Shown one piece after another: positions 36,743-44,464 of a stretch of 64,000 nucleotides of DNA (its first letter is position 1; every line of letters begins with the position of its first letter). The DNA is from Pseudomonas sp. Bout1 (GTDB lineage Bacteria; Pseudomonadota; Gammaproteobacteria; Pseudomonadales; Pseudomonadaceae). Under the pieces are notes generated by a model that did not search any database, was not told the DNA's origin, and saw nothing but the letters and a program-made list of their open reading frames with translations. The stretch is taken from assembly GCF_034314165.1 (NCBI RefSeq), contig NZ_JAVIWK010000001.1, forward strand, positions 2,743,001-2,807,000, given 5' to 3'. The translations under genes and the position numbers were made by a program.

Positions 36743-37570
36743 ATGAGCCTTCTCACACAACTGGCCCGGGCGCCATTGAGCGCGAAGTTCGGCCTGCTGA
36801 TCATCGTGTTGTACGTGCTGGTGGCGCTGTTTGCGCCGGTGCTTGCGCCCTATGGCGAAACCCAGGTGGTGGGCGACGGGTTTGCGCCCTGGAGCGGCCA
36901 GTTTTTGCTGGGCACCGATAACCTCGGGCGGGACATGTTCAGTCGCCTGGTGTTTGGCGCGCGCAATACCCTGGGCATCGCCTTTTTGACGACGGTGCTG
37001 GCGTTTTTACTGGGCGGTTTGAGCGGCTTGGTTGCGGCGATCAAGGGTGGCTGGGTCGATCAGGGATTGTCGCGGGTGGTGGACATCCTGATGGCGATCC
37101 CGCAACTGATCTTTGCCTTGCTGATCCTCAGCGTGGTCGGCACCAATGCCACGTCGCTGGTGCTGGTGATTGCCCTGCTGGATTCGACCCGGGTGTTTCG
37201 CCTGTCCCGCGCCGTGGCGATGACCGTGGTGGTGCAGGACTTTGTCGAAGCCGCGCGGCTGCGCGGGGAAGGGCTGTGGTGGCTGGTCACTCGCGAGGTG
37301 CTGCCCAACGCCGCCGCACCGTTGATTGCCGAGTTCGGTTTGCGCTTTTGCTTTGTGTTTTTGTTTATCAGCGCGCTGTCGTTCCTCGGCCTGGGCATTC
37401 AACCGCCGACCGCCGATTGGGGCAGCATGGTTCGCGACAACGCGGTGCTGATTACCTTCGGCGACATCAGCCCGTTGCTGCCGGCCCTGGCGGTGGCGTT
37501 GATCACCGTCAGCGTGAATTTTGTCGTCGACTGGATGCTGCATAAATCCAGCGGCCTGAAGGAGTGTTGA
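36743..37570 (+). CDS. Peptide-type ABC transporter permease (DppC family)
   Basis: A 275-residue membrane protein. The short N-terminal helix (KFGLLIIVLYVLVALFAPVL), the GTDNLGRDMFSRLVFGARNT segment, the EAA loop EAARLRGEGLWWLVTREVLP and the end SFLGLGIQPPTADWGSMVRD are DppC hallmarks. Its stop overlaps the RBS region of the ATPase gene, so the operon is compact. It acts with the DppB partner to form the pore. Confidence 0.93.
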   Translation: MSLLTQLARAPLSAKFGLLIIVLYVLVALFAPVLAPYGETQVVGDGFAPWSGQFLLGTDNLGRDMFSRLVFGARNTLGIAFLTTVLAFLLGGLSGLVAAIKGGWVDQGLSRVVDILMAIPQLIFALLILSVVGTNATSLVLVIALLDSTRVFRLSRAVAMTVVVQDFVEAARLRGEGLWWLVTREVLPNAAAPLIAEFGLRFCFVFLFISALSFLGLGIQPPTADWGSMVRDNAVLITFGDISPLLPALAVALITVSVNFVVDWMLHKSSGLKEC

Positions 37571-37572
37571 GG

Positions 37573-39192
37573 ATGGACAAGCCATTATTGGAAATCCGCA
37601 ACCTGCAGATCGAAGGGCACTATGAGGATGCGTGGCATCCGCTGATCAAGGGCATCGACCTGACGTTGCAGCGGGGCGAGGTATTGGGGCTGATTGGGGA
37701 GTCCGGCGCGGGTAAATCAACCTTGGGGCTGGCGGCCATGGGCTTTGCCCGCGACGGTTGCCGCATCACCGGCGGCTCGGTGTGCTTTGACGGCATCCAG
37801 CTGTTGCAGGCCAAGCCCGAAGCTTTGCGCAAGTTGCGTGGGCTGCGCATTGCCTACGTTGCGCAGAGCGCCGCCGCGTCGTTCAATCCGGCCCATCGGC
37901 TGATTGACCAGCATGTGGAAACCGCTGTGATCAATGGCGGCGTCAGCCGTGCCCAGGCTGAACGCGAGGCGGTGGAGTTGTACCGCGTGCTGCGCCTGCC
38001 CAATCCGCAAACTATCGGCCAGCGTTATCCGCATCAGGTTTCCGGCGGGCAACTGCAAAGGGTGATGACTGCGATGGCGATGGCCTGTCACCCCGACCTG
38101 ATCATCTTCGACGAGCCCACCACGGCGCTGGACGTCACCACCCAGATCGAAGTGCTGGCGGCGATTCGTGATGCGATAAAAACCTTCGGCAGTGCCGCGC
38201 TGTATATCAGCCATGACCTGGCGGTGGTCGCGCAAATGGCCGACCGCATCATGGTGCTGCGCCACGGCAAATTGGTGGAGGAGGCTCAGACCCGCACCAT
38301 GCTCAGCGCACCGCAGCAGGACTACACCAAATCCCTGTGGGCGGTGCGCAGTTTTCGCACCGAGCCCAAGGCCTGCCCCGAGCTGCAGGTGCCGTTGCTG
38401 GAAGTGCGTCAGGTGTGCGCCAGCTATGGGCATCAGCCGGTGCTGCACGACGTATCGATGAGCCTGTATCGCGGCCAGACGCTGGCGGTGATCGGGGAGT
38501 CCGGCAGCGGTAAAAGCTCCACGGCACGGTTGATTACCGGGTTGCTGCCGGCCACGGCAGGGCAGGTGCTGTATGACGGCGAAGCGTTGCCAGCGGATTT
38601 TCGTCGGCGCACCAAGGAGCAATTGCGACGGGTGCAGATGATCTATCAGATCCCCGATACCGCGCTGAACCCGCGCCAACGCATCGTCGATATCATCGGC
38701 CGGCCACTGACCTTCTACCTCGGCCTCAAGGGCAAGGCCATGCGCGCCCGGGTTGCCGAGCTGCTGGAGATGATCGAGCTGGACCCGGCCACCTTCATGG
38801 AGCGTCAGCCCCGTGAACTGTCCGGCGGCCAAAAACAACGGATTTGCATCGCCCGCGCACTGGCGGCCGACCCACAGTTGATCATTTGCGATGAAGTGAC
38901 CTCCGCCCTGGATCAACTGGTGGCCGAAGGCGTGCTGAAACTGCTCGACCGTATCCAGCAGCAATTGGGCGTGGCGTACCTGTTTATTACCCACGACGTG
39001 GCCACCGTACGCGCCATCGCTGACGAGGTGGTGGTGATGCAGCGCGGCAGGGTAGTGGACCAGGGCAGCCGCAGCGCGATCTTCACTCCGCCCTACCACG
39101 ACTACACCGGCCTGCTGTTTTCATCGGAGCCGGAGATGGACCCCGACTGGCTCGACCATCTGCTGGCCGAACGGGCCGCGCTTACTTCTTGA
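37573..39192 (+). CDS. Peptide-type ABC transporter ATPase, DppD-DppF fusion
   Basis: A 539-residue protein with two complete ATPase domains. The first has Walker A GESGAGKST, signature VSGGQLQRV and Walker B LIIFDEPTTALDV. The second has GESGSGKSS, LSGGQKQRICIARAL and LIICDEVTSALD. Single-chain fusions of DppD and DppF are common in family 5 importers of Pseudomonas. GAAGGAG lies about nine bases before the ATG at 37573; a GTG at 37564 is in frame but overlaps the permease stop. It completes the importer with the two permeases and binding protein upstream. Confidence 0.92.
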   Translation: MDKPLLEIRNLQIEGHYEDAWHPLIKGIDLTLQRGEVLGLIGESGAGKSTLGLAAMGFARDGCRITGGSVCFDGIQLLQAKPEALRKLRGLRIAYVAQSAAASFNPAHRLIDQHVETAVINGGVSRAQAEREAVELYRVLRLPNPQTIGQRYPHQVSGGQLQRVMTAMAMACHPDLIIFDEPTTALDVTTQIEVLAAIRDAIKTFGSAALYISHDLAVVAQMADRIMVLRHGKLVEEAQTRTMLSAPQQDYTKSLWAVRSFRTEPKACPELQVPLLEVRQVCASYGHQPVLHDVSMSLYRGQTLAVIGESGSGKSSTARLITGLLPATAGQVLYDGEALPADFRRRTKEQLRRVQMIYQIPDTALNPRQRIVDIIGRPLTFYLGLKGKAMRARVAELLEMIELDPATFMERQPRELSGGQKQRICIARALAADPQLIICDEVTSALDQLVAEGVLKLLDRIQQQLGVAYLFITHDVATVRAIADEVVVMQRGRVVDQGSRSAIFTPPYHDYTGLLFSSEPEMDPDWLDHLLAERAALTS

Positions 39193-39201
39193 GGAATGTC
39201 T

Positions 39202-39903
39202 ATGAAGGTGTTGATTGTCCACGCCCATCCCGAGCCGCAGTCGTTCACCGCGGCCTTGCGCGACCAGGCCGTTTCCACCCTGCAAGCGCAGGGGCATGAG
39301 GTGCAGGCCAGTGATTTGTACGCGATGAACTGGAACCCGGTGGCCAGCGCCTCGGACTTTACTTCGCGGGAGAATCCCGAGTACCTGGTGTATGCGCTCG
39401 AGCAGCGACTGGGGGTGAAAAGCCAGTCTATCGCGGCGGATATCCAGCAGGAGCTGGACAAGCTGCTGTGGGCCGATTTGCTGATTCTCAACTTCCCGAT
39501 CTTCTGGTTTTCGGCGCCTGCAATGCTCAAGGGCTGGATCGACCGGGTACTGGTGTCGGGCGTGTGTTATGGCGGCAAGCGGTTTTATGATCAGGGCGGG
39601 CTCGCCGGCAAGAAAGCGCTCGTCACGGTGACCCTGGGCGGGCGCGAGCATATGTTTGGCGAGGGCGCGATTCATGGGCCATTGGAGGATATGCTGCGGC
39701 CGATTCTGCGTGGCACGCTGGCGTATGTCGGGTTTGATGTGCTGGAGCCGTTTGTGGCGTGGCATGTGCCGTATATCAGCGCCGAGGCGCGCCAGGATTT
39801 CCTGCGCAGTTACCAGCAGCGGCTGGAAGGGCTGGCGGATGAGCAGCCGTTGGTGTTTCCGAAGTTGGCGCAGTTTGATGAGGCTCTTTATCCACTAGCC
39901 TGA
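39202..39903 (+). CDS. NAD(P)H-dependent quinone reductase, flavodoxin-like fold
   Basis: A 233-residue enzyme of the NQO1/MdaB/KefF family. The FMN or FAD phosphate loop is seen in VLIVHAHPEPQSFTAALRD, then WADLLILNFPIFWFSAPAML, KGWIDRVLVSGVCYGG and LVTVTLGGREHMFGEGAIH. It reduces quinones or other electrophiles with two electrons. GAGGA lies six bases before the ATG at 39202; an ATG two codons upstream is less well placed. It follows the ABC ATPase by about ten bases and ends the operon; a REPIN follows. Confidence 0.88.
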   Translation: MKVLIVHAHPEPQSFTAALRDQAVSTLQAQGHEVQASDLYAMNWNPVASASDFTSRENPEYLVYALEQRLGVKSQSIAADIQQELDKLLWADLLILNFPIFWFSAPAMLKGWIDRVLVSGVCYGGKRFYDQGGLAGKKALVTVTLGGREHMFGEGAIHGPLEDMLRPILRGTLAYVGFDVLEPFVAWHVPYISAEARQDFLRSYQQRLEGLADEQPLVFPKLAQFDEALYPLA

Positions 39904-39920
39904 ACTCAGTGAGGAACCAG

Positions 39921-40011
39921 TGTGGGAGCCGGGCTTGCCCGCGATGGCGGTGCATCAGTCGGCCTGTCAGGTAACTGATACACCGCTATCGCAGGCAAGC
40001 CAGCTCCCACA
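39921..40011. repeat. REPIN between convergent genes
   Basis: TGTGGGAGCCGGGCTTGCCC and GCAAGCCAGCTCCCACA are inverted ends, with CGATGGCGGTG pairing to CACCGCTATCG inside. It occupies the gap between the quinone reductase and DAHP synthase genes, which converge, and may act as a bidirectional transcript end. Confidence 0.8.
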
Positions 40012-40025
40012 TTTGATCTTCATTG

Positions 40026-41102
40026 TCAGGCGGGATTGTGTGCCCGCAACCGCTCGGCAGCACTGCGCAGCAACTGCTCGGTGCCGTCCCAGCCCAGGCA
40101 GCCGTCGGTGATCGACACGCCGTATTTCATCGACGGGCCGAGTGGCTGGCAGCCTTCGAACAGGTGGCTCTCGATCATCATGCCGATCAGCGACGTGTCG
40201 CCCTGCAAGCGCTGCTCCAGCACATCGTTGAACACCGCCGGTTGGCGCAGCGGGTCTTTGCCGCTGTTGGCGTGGCTGCAATCGACCATGATCCGTGGCG
40301 CGACCTTGCTCTTGGCCAGGTCTGCGTGCACCTGCGCCACGCTCTGGCGATCGTAGTTCGGCCCACGGTGGCCGCCGCGCAATACCAGGTGGGTATCGGG
40401 GTTGCCCGACGTCTGGATGATCGCCGGATGCCCCTGGCTGTCGACCCCGAAGTGGCGGTGCGGGTGAGCGGCCGAACGCATGGCGTCACAGGCGATGGCC
40501 ACGCCGCCGTCGGTGCCGTTCTTGAAGCCCACGGGCATGCCGAGGCCGCTGGCCATTTCGCGGTGGATCTGCGATTCGGTGGTGCGCGCGCCAATGGCGA
40601 CCCAGCTCAACAGGTCATCGAAGTAGCCGGCAGCCATCGGTTGCAGCAGCTCGGTGGCGACCGGCAAGCCCAGGCGCAGCATTTCACGCATCAGTTCCCG
40701 GGACAGGCTCAGGCCGGCGGCCATGTCGTCGCTGCCATCCAGTCGCGGGTCGTAGGCCAGGCCTTTCCAACCGATGGTGGTGCGCGGTTTTTCGACGTAG
40801 GCGCGGATTACCAGCAGCATCTGGTCACTGACGTCATGGGCCAGTTTTTTCAGATTGCGCGCGTATTCCATGGCCGATTCCGGATCGTGGATCGAGCACG
40901 GGCCAACGATCACCAGCAGGCGTGAGTCTTCACCCTTGAGAATGGCGCGCACGGCTTGGCGATGGGCGTGGATCTGTTCGTTGAGGAACGGGCTCAGGGG
41001 CAGTTGGTGCTTGAGCTCAAGGGAACTGGGCAAGCGCTGGGTCAGCGCTTCATTGGCGCAGGACAGGCTGGAAACGGGCAGAGCGGCGATGGAGGAGTTC
41101 AT
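40026..41102 (-). CDS. 3-deoxy-7-phosphoheptulonate (DAHP) synthase, class I
   Basis: A 358-residue enzyme for the first step of the shikimate pathway: phosphoenolpyruvate plus erythrose 4-phosphate gives DAHP. Class I (AroF/AroG/AroH) motifs are LLVIVGPCSIHDPESAMEYA, RAYVEKPRTTIGWKGL, GARTTESQIHREMASGL, VGFKNGTDGG, LRGGHRGPNYD, DCSHANSGKD and MIESHLFEGCQ. Lys, His and Glu metal/substrate residues are in place. AGGAAG lies nine bases before the ATG at 41102. The unusual leader upstream, with two small ORFs and a terminator, suggests attenuation by aromatic amino acids. Which AroF/G/H isozyme it is cannot be told from motifs. Confidence 0.95.
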   Translation of the reverse strand: MNSSIAALPVSSLSCANEALTQRLPSSLELKHQLPLSPFLNEQIHAHRQAVRAILKGEDSRLLVIVGPCSIHDPESAMEYARNLKKLAHDVSDQMLLVIRAYVEKPRTTIGWKGLAYDPRLDGSDDMAAGLSLSRELMREMLRLGLPVATELLQPMAAGYFDDLLSWVAIGARTTESQIHREMASGLGMPVGFKNGTDGGVAIACDAMRSAAHPHRHFGVDSQGHPAIIQTSGNPDTHLVLRGGHRGPNYDRQSVAQVHADLAKSKVAPRIMVDCSHANSGKDPLRQPAVFNDVLEQRLQGDTSLIGMMIESHLFEGCQPLGPSMKYGVSITDGCLGWDGTEQLLRSAAERLRAHNPA

Positions 41103-41149
41103 ATTCGGGCTTCCTGGGCAAGCGGCGGGCGGTTCCCGCACGCTCTGCC

Positions 41150-41302
41150 CTACTGGGGTGTTCGACAATTGGCCGTATTGGCTACGTGTGTTGGCTTGCC
41201 ACCAATAGGTGACCGATCGGAGGCGGCAGGCTGTCCCGAACGGAGCTTGCTAAATCGCCAGGCGGTGGAGGTGTCGTAGCGGTAATAGGTGGCGTAGTTC
41301 AT
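41150..41302 (-). CDS. Tyr-rich small ORF between attenuator terminator and DAHP synthase
   Basis: A 50-codon ORF with its own ribosome site (AAAGGA, eight bases before the ATG). Its first nine codons contain four Tyr (MNYATYYRY), and Trp and Phe follow at 15 and 17. It stops 47 bases before the DAHP synthase ATG. It lies downstream of the terminator at 41361-41390, so it is translated only if transcription reads through. It could be a second leader peptide that senses tyrosyl-tRNA or a translational coupler. The C-terminal half looks random, so only the head may matter. Confidence 0.5.
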   Translation of the reverse strand: MNYATYYRYDTSTAWRFSKLRSGQPAASDRSPIGGKPTHVANTANCRTPQ

Positions 41303-41360
41303 GTCGTGAGTCCTTTAAGTGTTCGGTGTGTGGCAAAAATAATAAGGGCTGAAAAAACAA

Positions 41361-41390
41361 AACCCCCGGTCGGGGAGCCGACCGGGGGTT
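41361..41390 (-). terminator. Intrinsic terminator (attenuator) before DAHP synthase
   Basis: A 13-pair perfect stem, AACCCCCGGTCGG with CCGACCGGGGGTT, encloses a four-base loop. On the minus strand it runs into TTTTGTTTTTT. It starts 50 bases after the stop codon of the aromatic leader peptide. This is where a transcription attenuator of the trp/phe type would be expected. Confidence 0.85.
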
Positions 41391-41440
41391 AGATTTCTCT
41401 GGTAGGCGACCCCTTGAGTAGTGGGCGCCGATTTCAGGTA

Positions 41441-41575
41441 TCAGGCGCGCCAGTGGCTAAACCAATACCCAAAATAAAAGCTTGCCAGTGCGCTCAAACC
41501 GCTCACACGGGCAGCCACGACCGAGCGCTGGGCGCTGGCAGCAGGGCAAACCTGAGTGTGGGTGAGTTGCAACAT
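41441..41575 (-). CDS. Aromatic-rich leader peptide of the DAHP synthase attenuator
   Basis: A 44-residue ORF whose last dozen residues hold a dense aromatic run, FYFGYWFSHW (three Phe, two Tyr, two Trp in ten residues). GGAG lies seven bases before the ATG. Stop TGA is followed by 50 bases and then the strong terminator. Ribosome stalling at these codons when charged Phe-, Tyr- or Trp-tRNA is scarce would favour an antiterminator and allow DAHP synthase expression. Leaders of this kind are known for trp, phe and his operons. The first 30 residues are ordinary. No homology search could be run. Confidence 0.75.
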   Translation of the reverse strand: MLQLTHTQVCPAASAQRSVVAARVSGLSALASFYFGYWFSHWRA

Positions 41576-41600
41576 GGCATGTCTCCAAATGATGGGAGGA

Positions 41601-41629
41601 GCTTAACTGAGGCAAGCGGGAGGATTCAA
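41601..41629 (-). promoter_or_regulatory. Possible sigma-70 promoter for the DAHP synthase leader
   Basis: On the minus strand TTGAAT (-35, 41629-41624) is followed after 17 bases by TTAAGC (-10, 41606-41601). Transcription would start about 20 bases before the leader-peptide ATG, leaving room for its ribosome site. The -10 box is a weak match. Confidence 0.4.
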
Positions 41630-41720
41630 TCAGTAATTTCTATTGCGGTTGGGTACTTACGGCTATGACCCAAGTGTCGATATGCTGAACGGACTTCACA
41701 ATGATTGCCTGGATGCGACC

Positions 41721-42473
41721 ATGACTGCCTTGACGATTGCTGCTGCCCAATCCATCTCTATCGCGGGTGACGTGCCCGGCAATATCACCCGTCACCTGGC
41801 ATTCATGGGGATTGCGGCGGAGCACGGTGTGCAGTTGCTGGTGTTTCCGGAGCTTTCCCTGACCGGCTATGAACCGTCACTGGCCGCCGGGCTGGCGATT
41901 GTGCCGGGCGATGAGGTGCTGGTGCCGCTGCGGGAGATGGTCCGTGAGCTGCGTATCACCGTCGTGGTAGGCATGCCGATTCGCCTGGCGTTGGCGAGTG
42001 AGGTGTTGATCGGCGCGCTGGTGTTGCAGCCGCAGGGCTCGATGGCGGTGTACACCAAGCAGCACCTTCATCCCGGTGAAGAGGCCGCGTTTGCTGCGGG
42101 GCAGGGCGGTGCGGCCCTTGAGTGGGGTGATGACCGGATCGCCCTGGCGGTATGTGCAGATTTCTCCCACGCCAGCCATCCACGGCAGGCTGCCGAGGCG
42201 GGGGCGAATATCTACGCCGCCGGTGTACTGATCAGCGAAGGCGGCTATGCGCCGGACACTGCCTTGCTCCAGAGCTACGCCGCCGAGCATCAAATGGTGG
42301 TGCTGATGGCCAACCACGGCGGCCCGACCGGTGGCTGGACCTGCGCCGGGCGCAGCGCTATCTGGGGTGCTGATGGCGGCTTGATTGCCGCGGCGTCGGG
42401 TGTGGGCGAGGCGCTGGTGATTGCACGTCGCGATACGGCTGGCCAGTGGCACGGGGAACAGGTGGCGATTTAG
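41721..42473 (+). CDS. Carbon-nitrogen hydrolase (nitrilase superfamily)
   Basis: A 250-residue hydrolase with the Glu-Lys-Cys triad: E44 (FPELSLTGY), K113 (YTKQHLHPGE) and C145 (AVCADFSH). The length is near that of amidase-type nitrilase members rather than fused forms. It hydrolyses an amide or carbamoyl bond of unknown substrate. I start at 41721, where a normal N-terminus (MTALTIAAAQ) begins; upstream in-frame starts would fall in the leader promoter region. The GNAT gene follows 13 bases after its stop. Confidence 0.85.
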   Translation: MTALTIAAAQSISIAGDVPGNITRHLAFMGIAAEHGVQLLVFPELSLTGYEPSLAAGLAIVPGDEVLVPLREMVRELRITVVVGMPIRLALASEVLIGALVLQPQGSMAVYTKQHLHPGEEAAFAAGQGGAALEWGDDRIALAVCADFSHASHPRQAAEAGANIYAAGVLISEGGYAPDTALLQSYAAEHQMVVLMANHGGPTGGWTCAGRSAIWGADGGLIAAASGVGEALVIARRDTAGQWHGEQVAI

Positions 42474-42486
42474 GGAGCGCAGGCAC

Positions 42487-42921
42487 ATGGCTTTTCAACT
42501 GCAGGCCGCGACCAGCCGTCACTTGGCTTTCGCCCGAACCCTGACCCATCAAGCCATGGGTAACTATTATCGCCAATACGACCTGTGCTGGTCCGATGCC
42601 GGGTTTGATTCCGCCTGGGCCGGTCGGGAGAATTGGCTGATCTGTCGCGATGATCAGGTGCTGGGTTTTATCAGCCTCAGTCGAGACCCCAAGGCACTGT
42701 ATATCCGCGAGTTGCACATCCTTGAAGGGTTTCGCCATCAAGGGGCCGGCAGCTGGATCCTGGAGCAAATGGCGCTGAAGGCGCGCACGGAAGGGTTGGG
42801 TCTTCTGCGGTTGACCGTGTTCAAGACCAACCCGGCAAGACGACTCTATCAGCGCAAGGGCTTGAGTATCGTGGGCGAGGAAGATTGCTTCTGGCGGATG
42901 GAGCTTGAATGTTGCCAGTGA
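42487..42921 (+). CDS. GNAT-family N-acetyltransferase
   Basis: A 144-residue acetyltransferase. The acetyl-CoA loop is visible as LHILEGFRHQGAGSWILEQM (R/Q-x-x-G-x-G/A type), followed by LRLTVFKTNPARRLYQRKGL, in which Asn and Tyr are usual motif B residues. The start at 42487 follows a purine-rich GGGAGCGCAGG. It is co-transcribed with the nitrilase-like gene; together they might act on one amine or amide substrate, but this is uncertain. Confidence 0.85.
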   Translation: MAFQLQAATSRHLAFARTLTHQAMGNYYRQYDLCWSDAGFDSAWAGRENWLICRDDQVLGFISLSRDPKALYIRELHILEGFRHQGAGSWILEQMALKARTEGLGLLRLTVFKTNPARRLYQRKGLSIVGEEDCFWRMELECCQ

Positions 42922-42983
42922 TCGGATGCAGCCAGGTAATTTGAGGAAAACAGGCACTCGGTTTTAATAAGCGCATACTGACT

Positions 42984-43223
42984 TCAAGAGGTGAGCTCAG
43001 GACCTTGCCTAACGGTTCCATCATCATCAGTAATGATGCCTTCCTTCATGCCCAACAGGACCGCCACCTTGTGGGCTTCTCCACGTCGTCCCTTTTTGCG
43101 CCCAGCGAGCACTTGATAAGTGGTTGCCGGGTCCACGCCGTGTTCCCGGGCGAACGCTTGAACAGACTTGCCTTGATGTTCCAGCCAGGCCTTGGCTTGT
43201 GCAGCAGTGCGAATACCGGGCAT
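42984..43223 (-). CDS. Small HTH DNA-binding protein (phage-type)
   Basis: A 79-residue protein. An HTH is suggested by RTAAQAKAWLEHQGKSVQAF and REHGVDPATTYQVLAGRKKG, with the basic run GRKKGRRGEAHKVAVLLGMK. Similar small proteins occur beside phage or plasmid repressors and in defective prophage remnants. It is divergent from the XRE gene at 43305-43670 with 81 bases between, a cro/cI-like layout. The family name is uncertain. Confidence 0.65.
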   Translation of the reverse strand: MPGIRTAAQAKAWLEHQGKSVQAFAREHGVDPATTYQVLAGRKKGRRGEAHKVAVLLGMKEGIITDDDGTVRQGPELTS

Positions 43224-43266
43224 AGTTCAAAACCGTTCAAGTTTGTGTAAAACGAGATGAGTGTGT

Positions 43267-43280
43267 CACCTCTAGGGGTG
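43267..43280. promoter_or_regulatory. Imperfect palindrome between divergent HTH genes
   Basis: CACCTCTAGGGGTG is palindromic around CTAG with one mismatched pair on each side. It sits in the 81-base gap between the two small regulators. It is a candidate operator for one or both. Confidence 0.35.
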
Positions 43281-43304
43281 TGCCAAATAGGATCATACAT
43301 CCAA

Positions 43305-43670
43305 ATGAGTGGAATCGGTTCCCGGTTAAGGCAAGAACGAGAGCGACTTGGCCTGTCGCAGAAAAATTTCGGTGAAATAGGAGGAGTAGAGGCGAACGCG
43401 CAGGGTAAATATGAAAGTGGTGGTCGCGCGCCAAAGGCCGATTACTTGTCACGGGTAGCAGAAAGAGGTGTCGATATCTTGTACGTGTTGACCGGTATTG
43501 CGACGCCGACGCAGCTGGAAAACCTCAGCCAGATCGAAGAGAAGGTTCTGGGAAATTACCGTGCAATGTTTAAAGAAGACCAGGATGCGATTCATCGCCT
43601 CACCTCCACCCTGGCAGAGCATTCGGCCTTGAGTAATGGAAGAAACAGGTCTCCAACCCAGGATTCCTGA
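43305..43670 (+). CDS. XRE-family small repressor-like protein
   Basis: A 121-residue protein. Its N-terminal HTH (IGSRLRQERERLGLSQKNFG, VEANAQGKYESGGRAPKADY) resembles phage repressors. The tail (LSRVAERGVDILYVLTGIAT) continues the lambda-repressor-like fold, followed by a helical segment to residue 121. I start at the ATG at 43305, which gives the standard repressor N-terminus. It faces the small HTH gene on the other strand and precedes gacA. No other phage gene is seen, so the pair looks like an isolated remnant or domesticated regulator. Confidence 0.8.
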   Translation: MSGIGSRLRQERERLGLSQKNFGEIGGVEANAQGKYESGGRAPKADYLSRVAERGVDILYVLTGIATPTQLENLSQIEEKVLGNYRAMFKEDQDAIHRLTSTLAEHSALSNGRNRSPTQDS

Positions 43671-43821
43671 CCTTTTACCCAGGAAACTGAGCCTGTTGCC
43701 ACTCGGCAAGGGCTCGTTGTGCATTGAAACTCTATATATATGACGCTTGCAGCTAGGTCTGCGCCGTGGTTTTTTGCTAAGGTGTTCAGCAACCTATAAG
43801 ACCATATCGCGAGGTGTCTGC

Positions 43822-44463
43822 TTGATTAGGGTGCTAGTAGTCGATGACCATGATCTCGTTCGTACAGGCATTACACGAATGCTGGCTGACATCGATGGCC
43901 TGCAAGTAGTCGGCCAGGCCGAATCAGGGGAGGAATCCCTGATCAAGGCCCGGGAGTTGAAGCCCGATGTGGTTTTGATGGACGTCAAGATGCCCGGGAT
44001 CGGCGGTCTTGGCGCCACTACCAAGTTGTTGCGCAGCCATCCGGATATCAAAGTCGTGGTAGTGACCGTATGTGAGGAAGATCCGTTTCCTACACGGCTG
44101 CTACAAGCGGGCGCTGCAGGCTATCTGACAAAAGGCGCGGGCCTGGCGGAAATGGTCCAGGCCATTCGGCTGGTGTTTGCCGGCCAACGCTACATCAGCC
44201 CGCAGATTGCGCAGCAATTGGCGATCAAGTCGTTCCAGCCCACCAGCGACTCGCCGTTCGATGCGCTGTCGGAGCGGGAAATCCAGATCGCCTTGATGAT
44301 TGTCGGCTGCCAGAAGGTCCAGTCGATCTCCGATAAACTGTGCCTGTCGCCGAAAACCGTGAACACCTACCGTTATCGGATTTTCGAAAAGCTGTCCATC
44401 AGCAGTGATGTTGAACTGACCCTGCTGGCGGTACGCCACGGCATGGTAGACGCCAGCGCCTGA
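43822..44463 (+). CDS. gacA: Response regulator GacA
   Basis: A 213-residue NarL/FixJ-type regulator. The receiver has VDDHD and the phosphorylation site D54 ([13 protein letters not shown]), and the C-terminal LuxR HTH reads [20 protein letters not shown] then [17 protein letters not shown]. GacA with sensor GacS drives the Rsm small RNAs that control secondary metabolites, biofilm, and often T6SS in pseudomonads. The start codon is a TTG at 43822, eight bases after GAGGT; upstream in-frame starts would fall in the non-coding leader. The TTG start is known for fluorescent Pseudomonas gacA. uvrC begins one base after the stop, the conserved arrangement. Confidence 0.97.
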   Translation: MIRVLVVDDHDLVRTGITRMLADIDGLQVVGQAESGEESLIKARELKPDVVLMDVKMPGIGGLGATTKLLRSHPDIKVVVVTVCEEDPFPTRLLQAGAAGYLTKGAGLAEMVQAIRLVFAGQRYISPQIAQQLAIKSFQPTSDSPFDALSEREIQIALMIVGCQKVQSISDKLCLSPKTVNTYRYRIFEKLSISSDVELTLLAVRHGMVDASA

Positions 44464-44464
44464 A

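Noticed and set aside
41643..41720. N-terminal extension of the nitrilase-like gene from an alternative start at 41643
   Set aside because: It would begin in the divergent leader promoter region and adds residues that do not look like the family; the ATG at 41721 gives the usual N-terminus.
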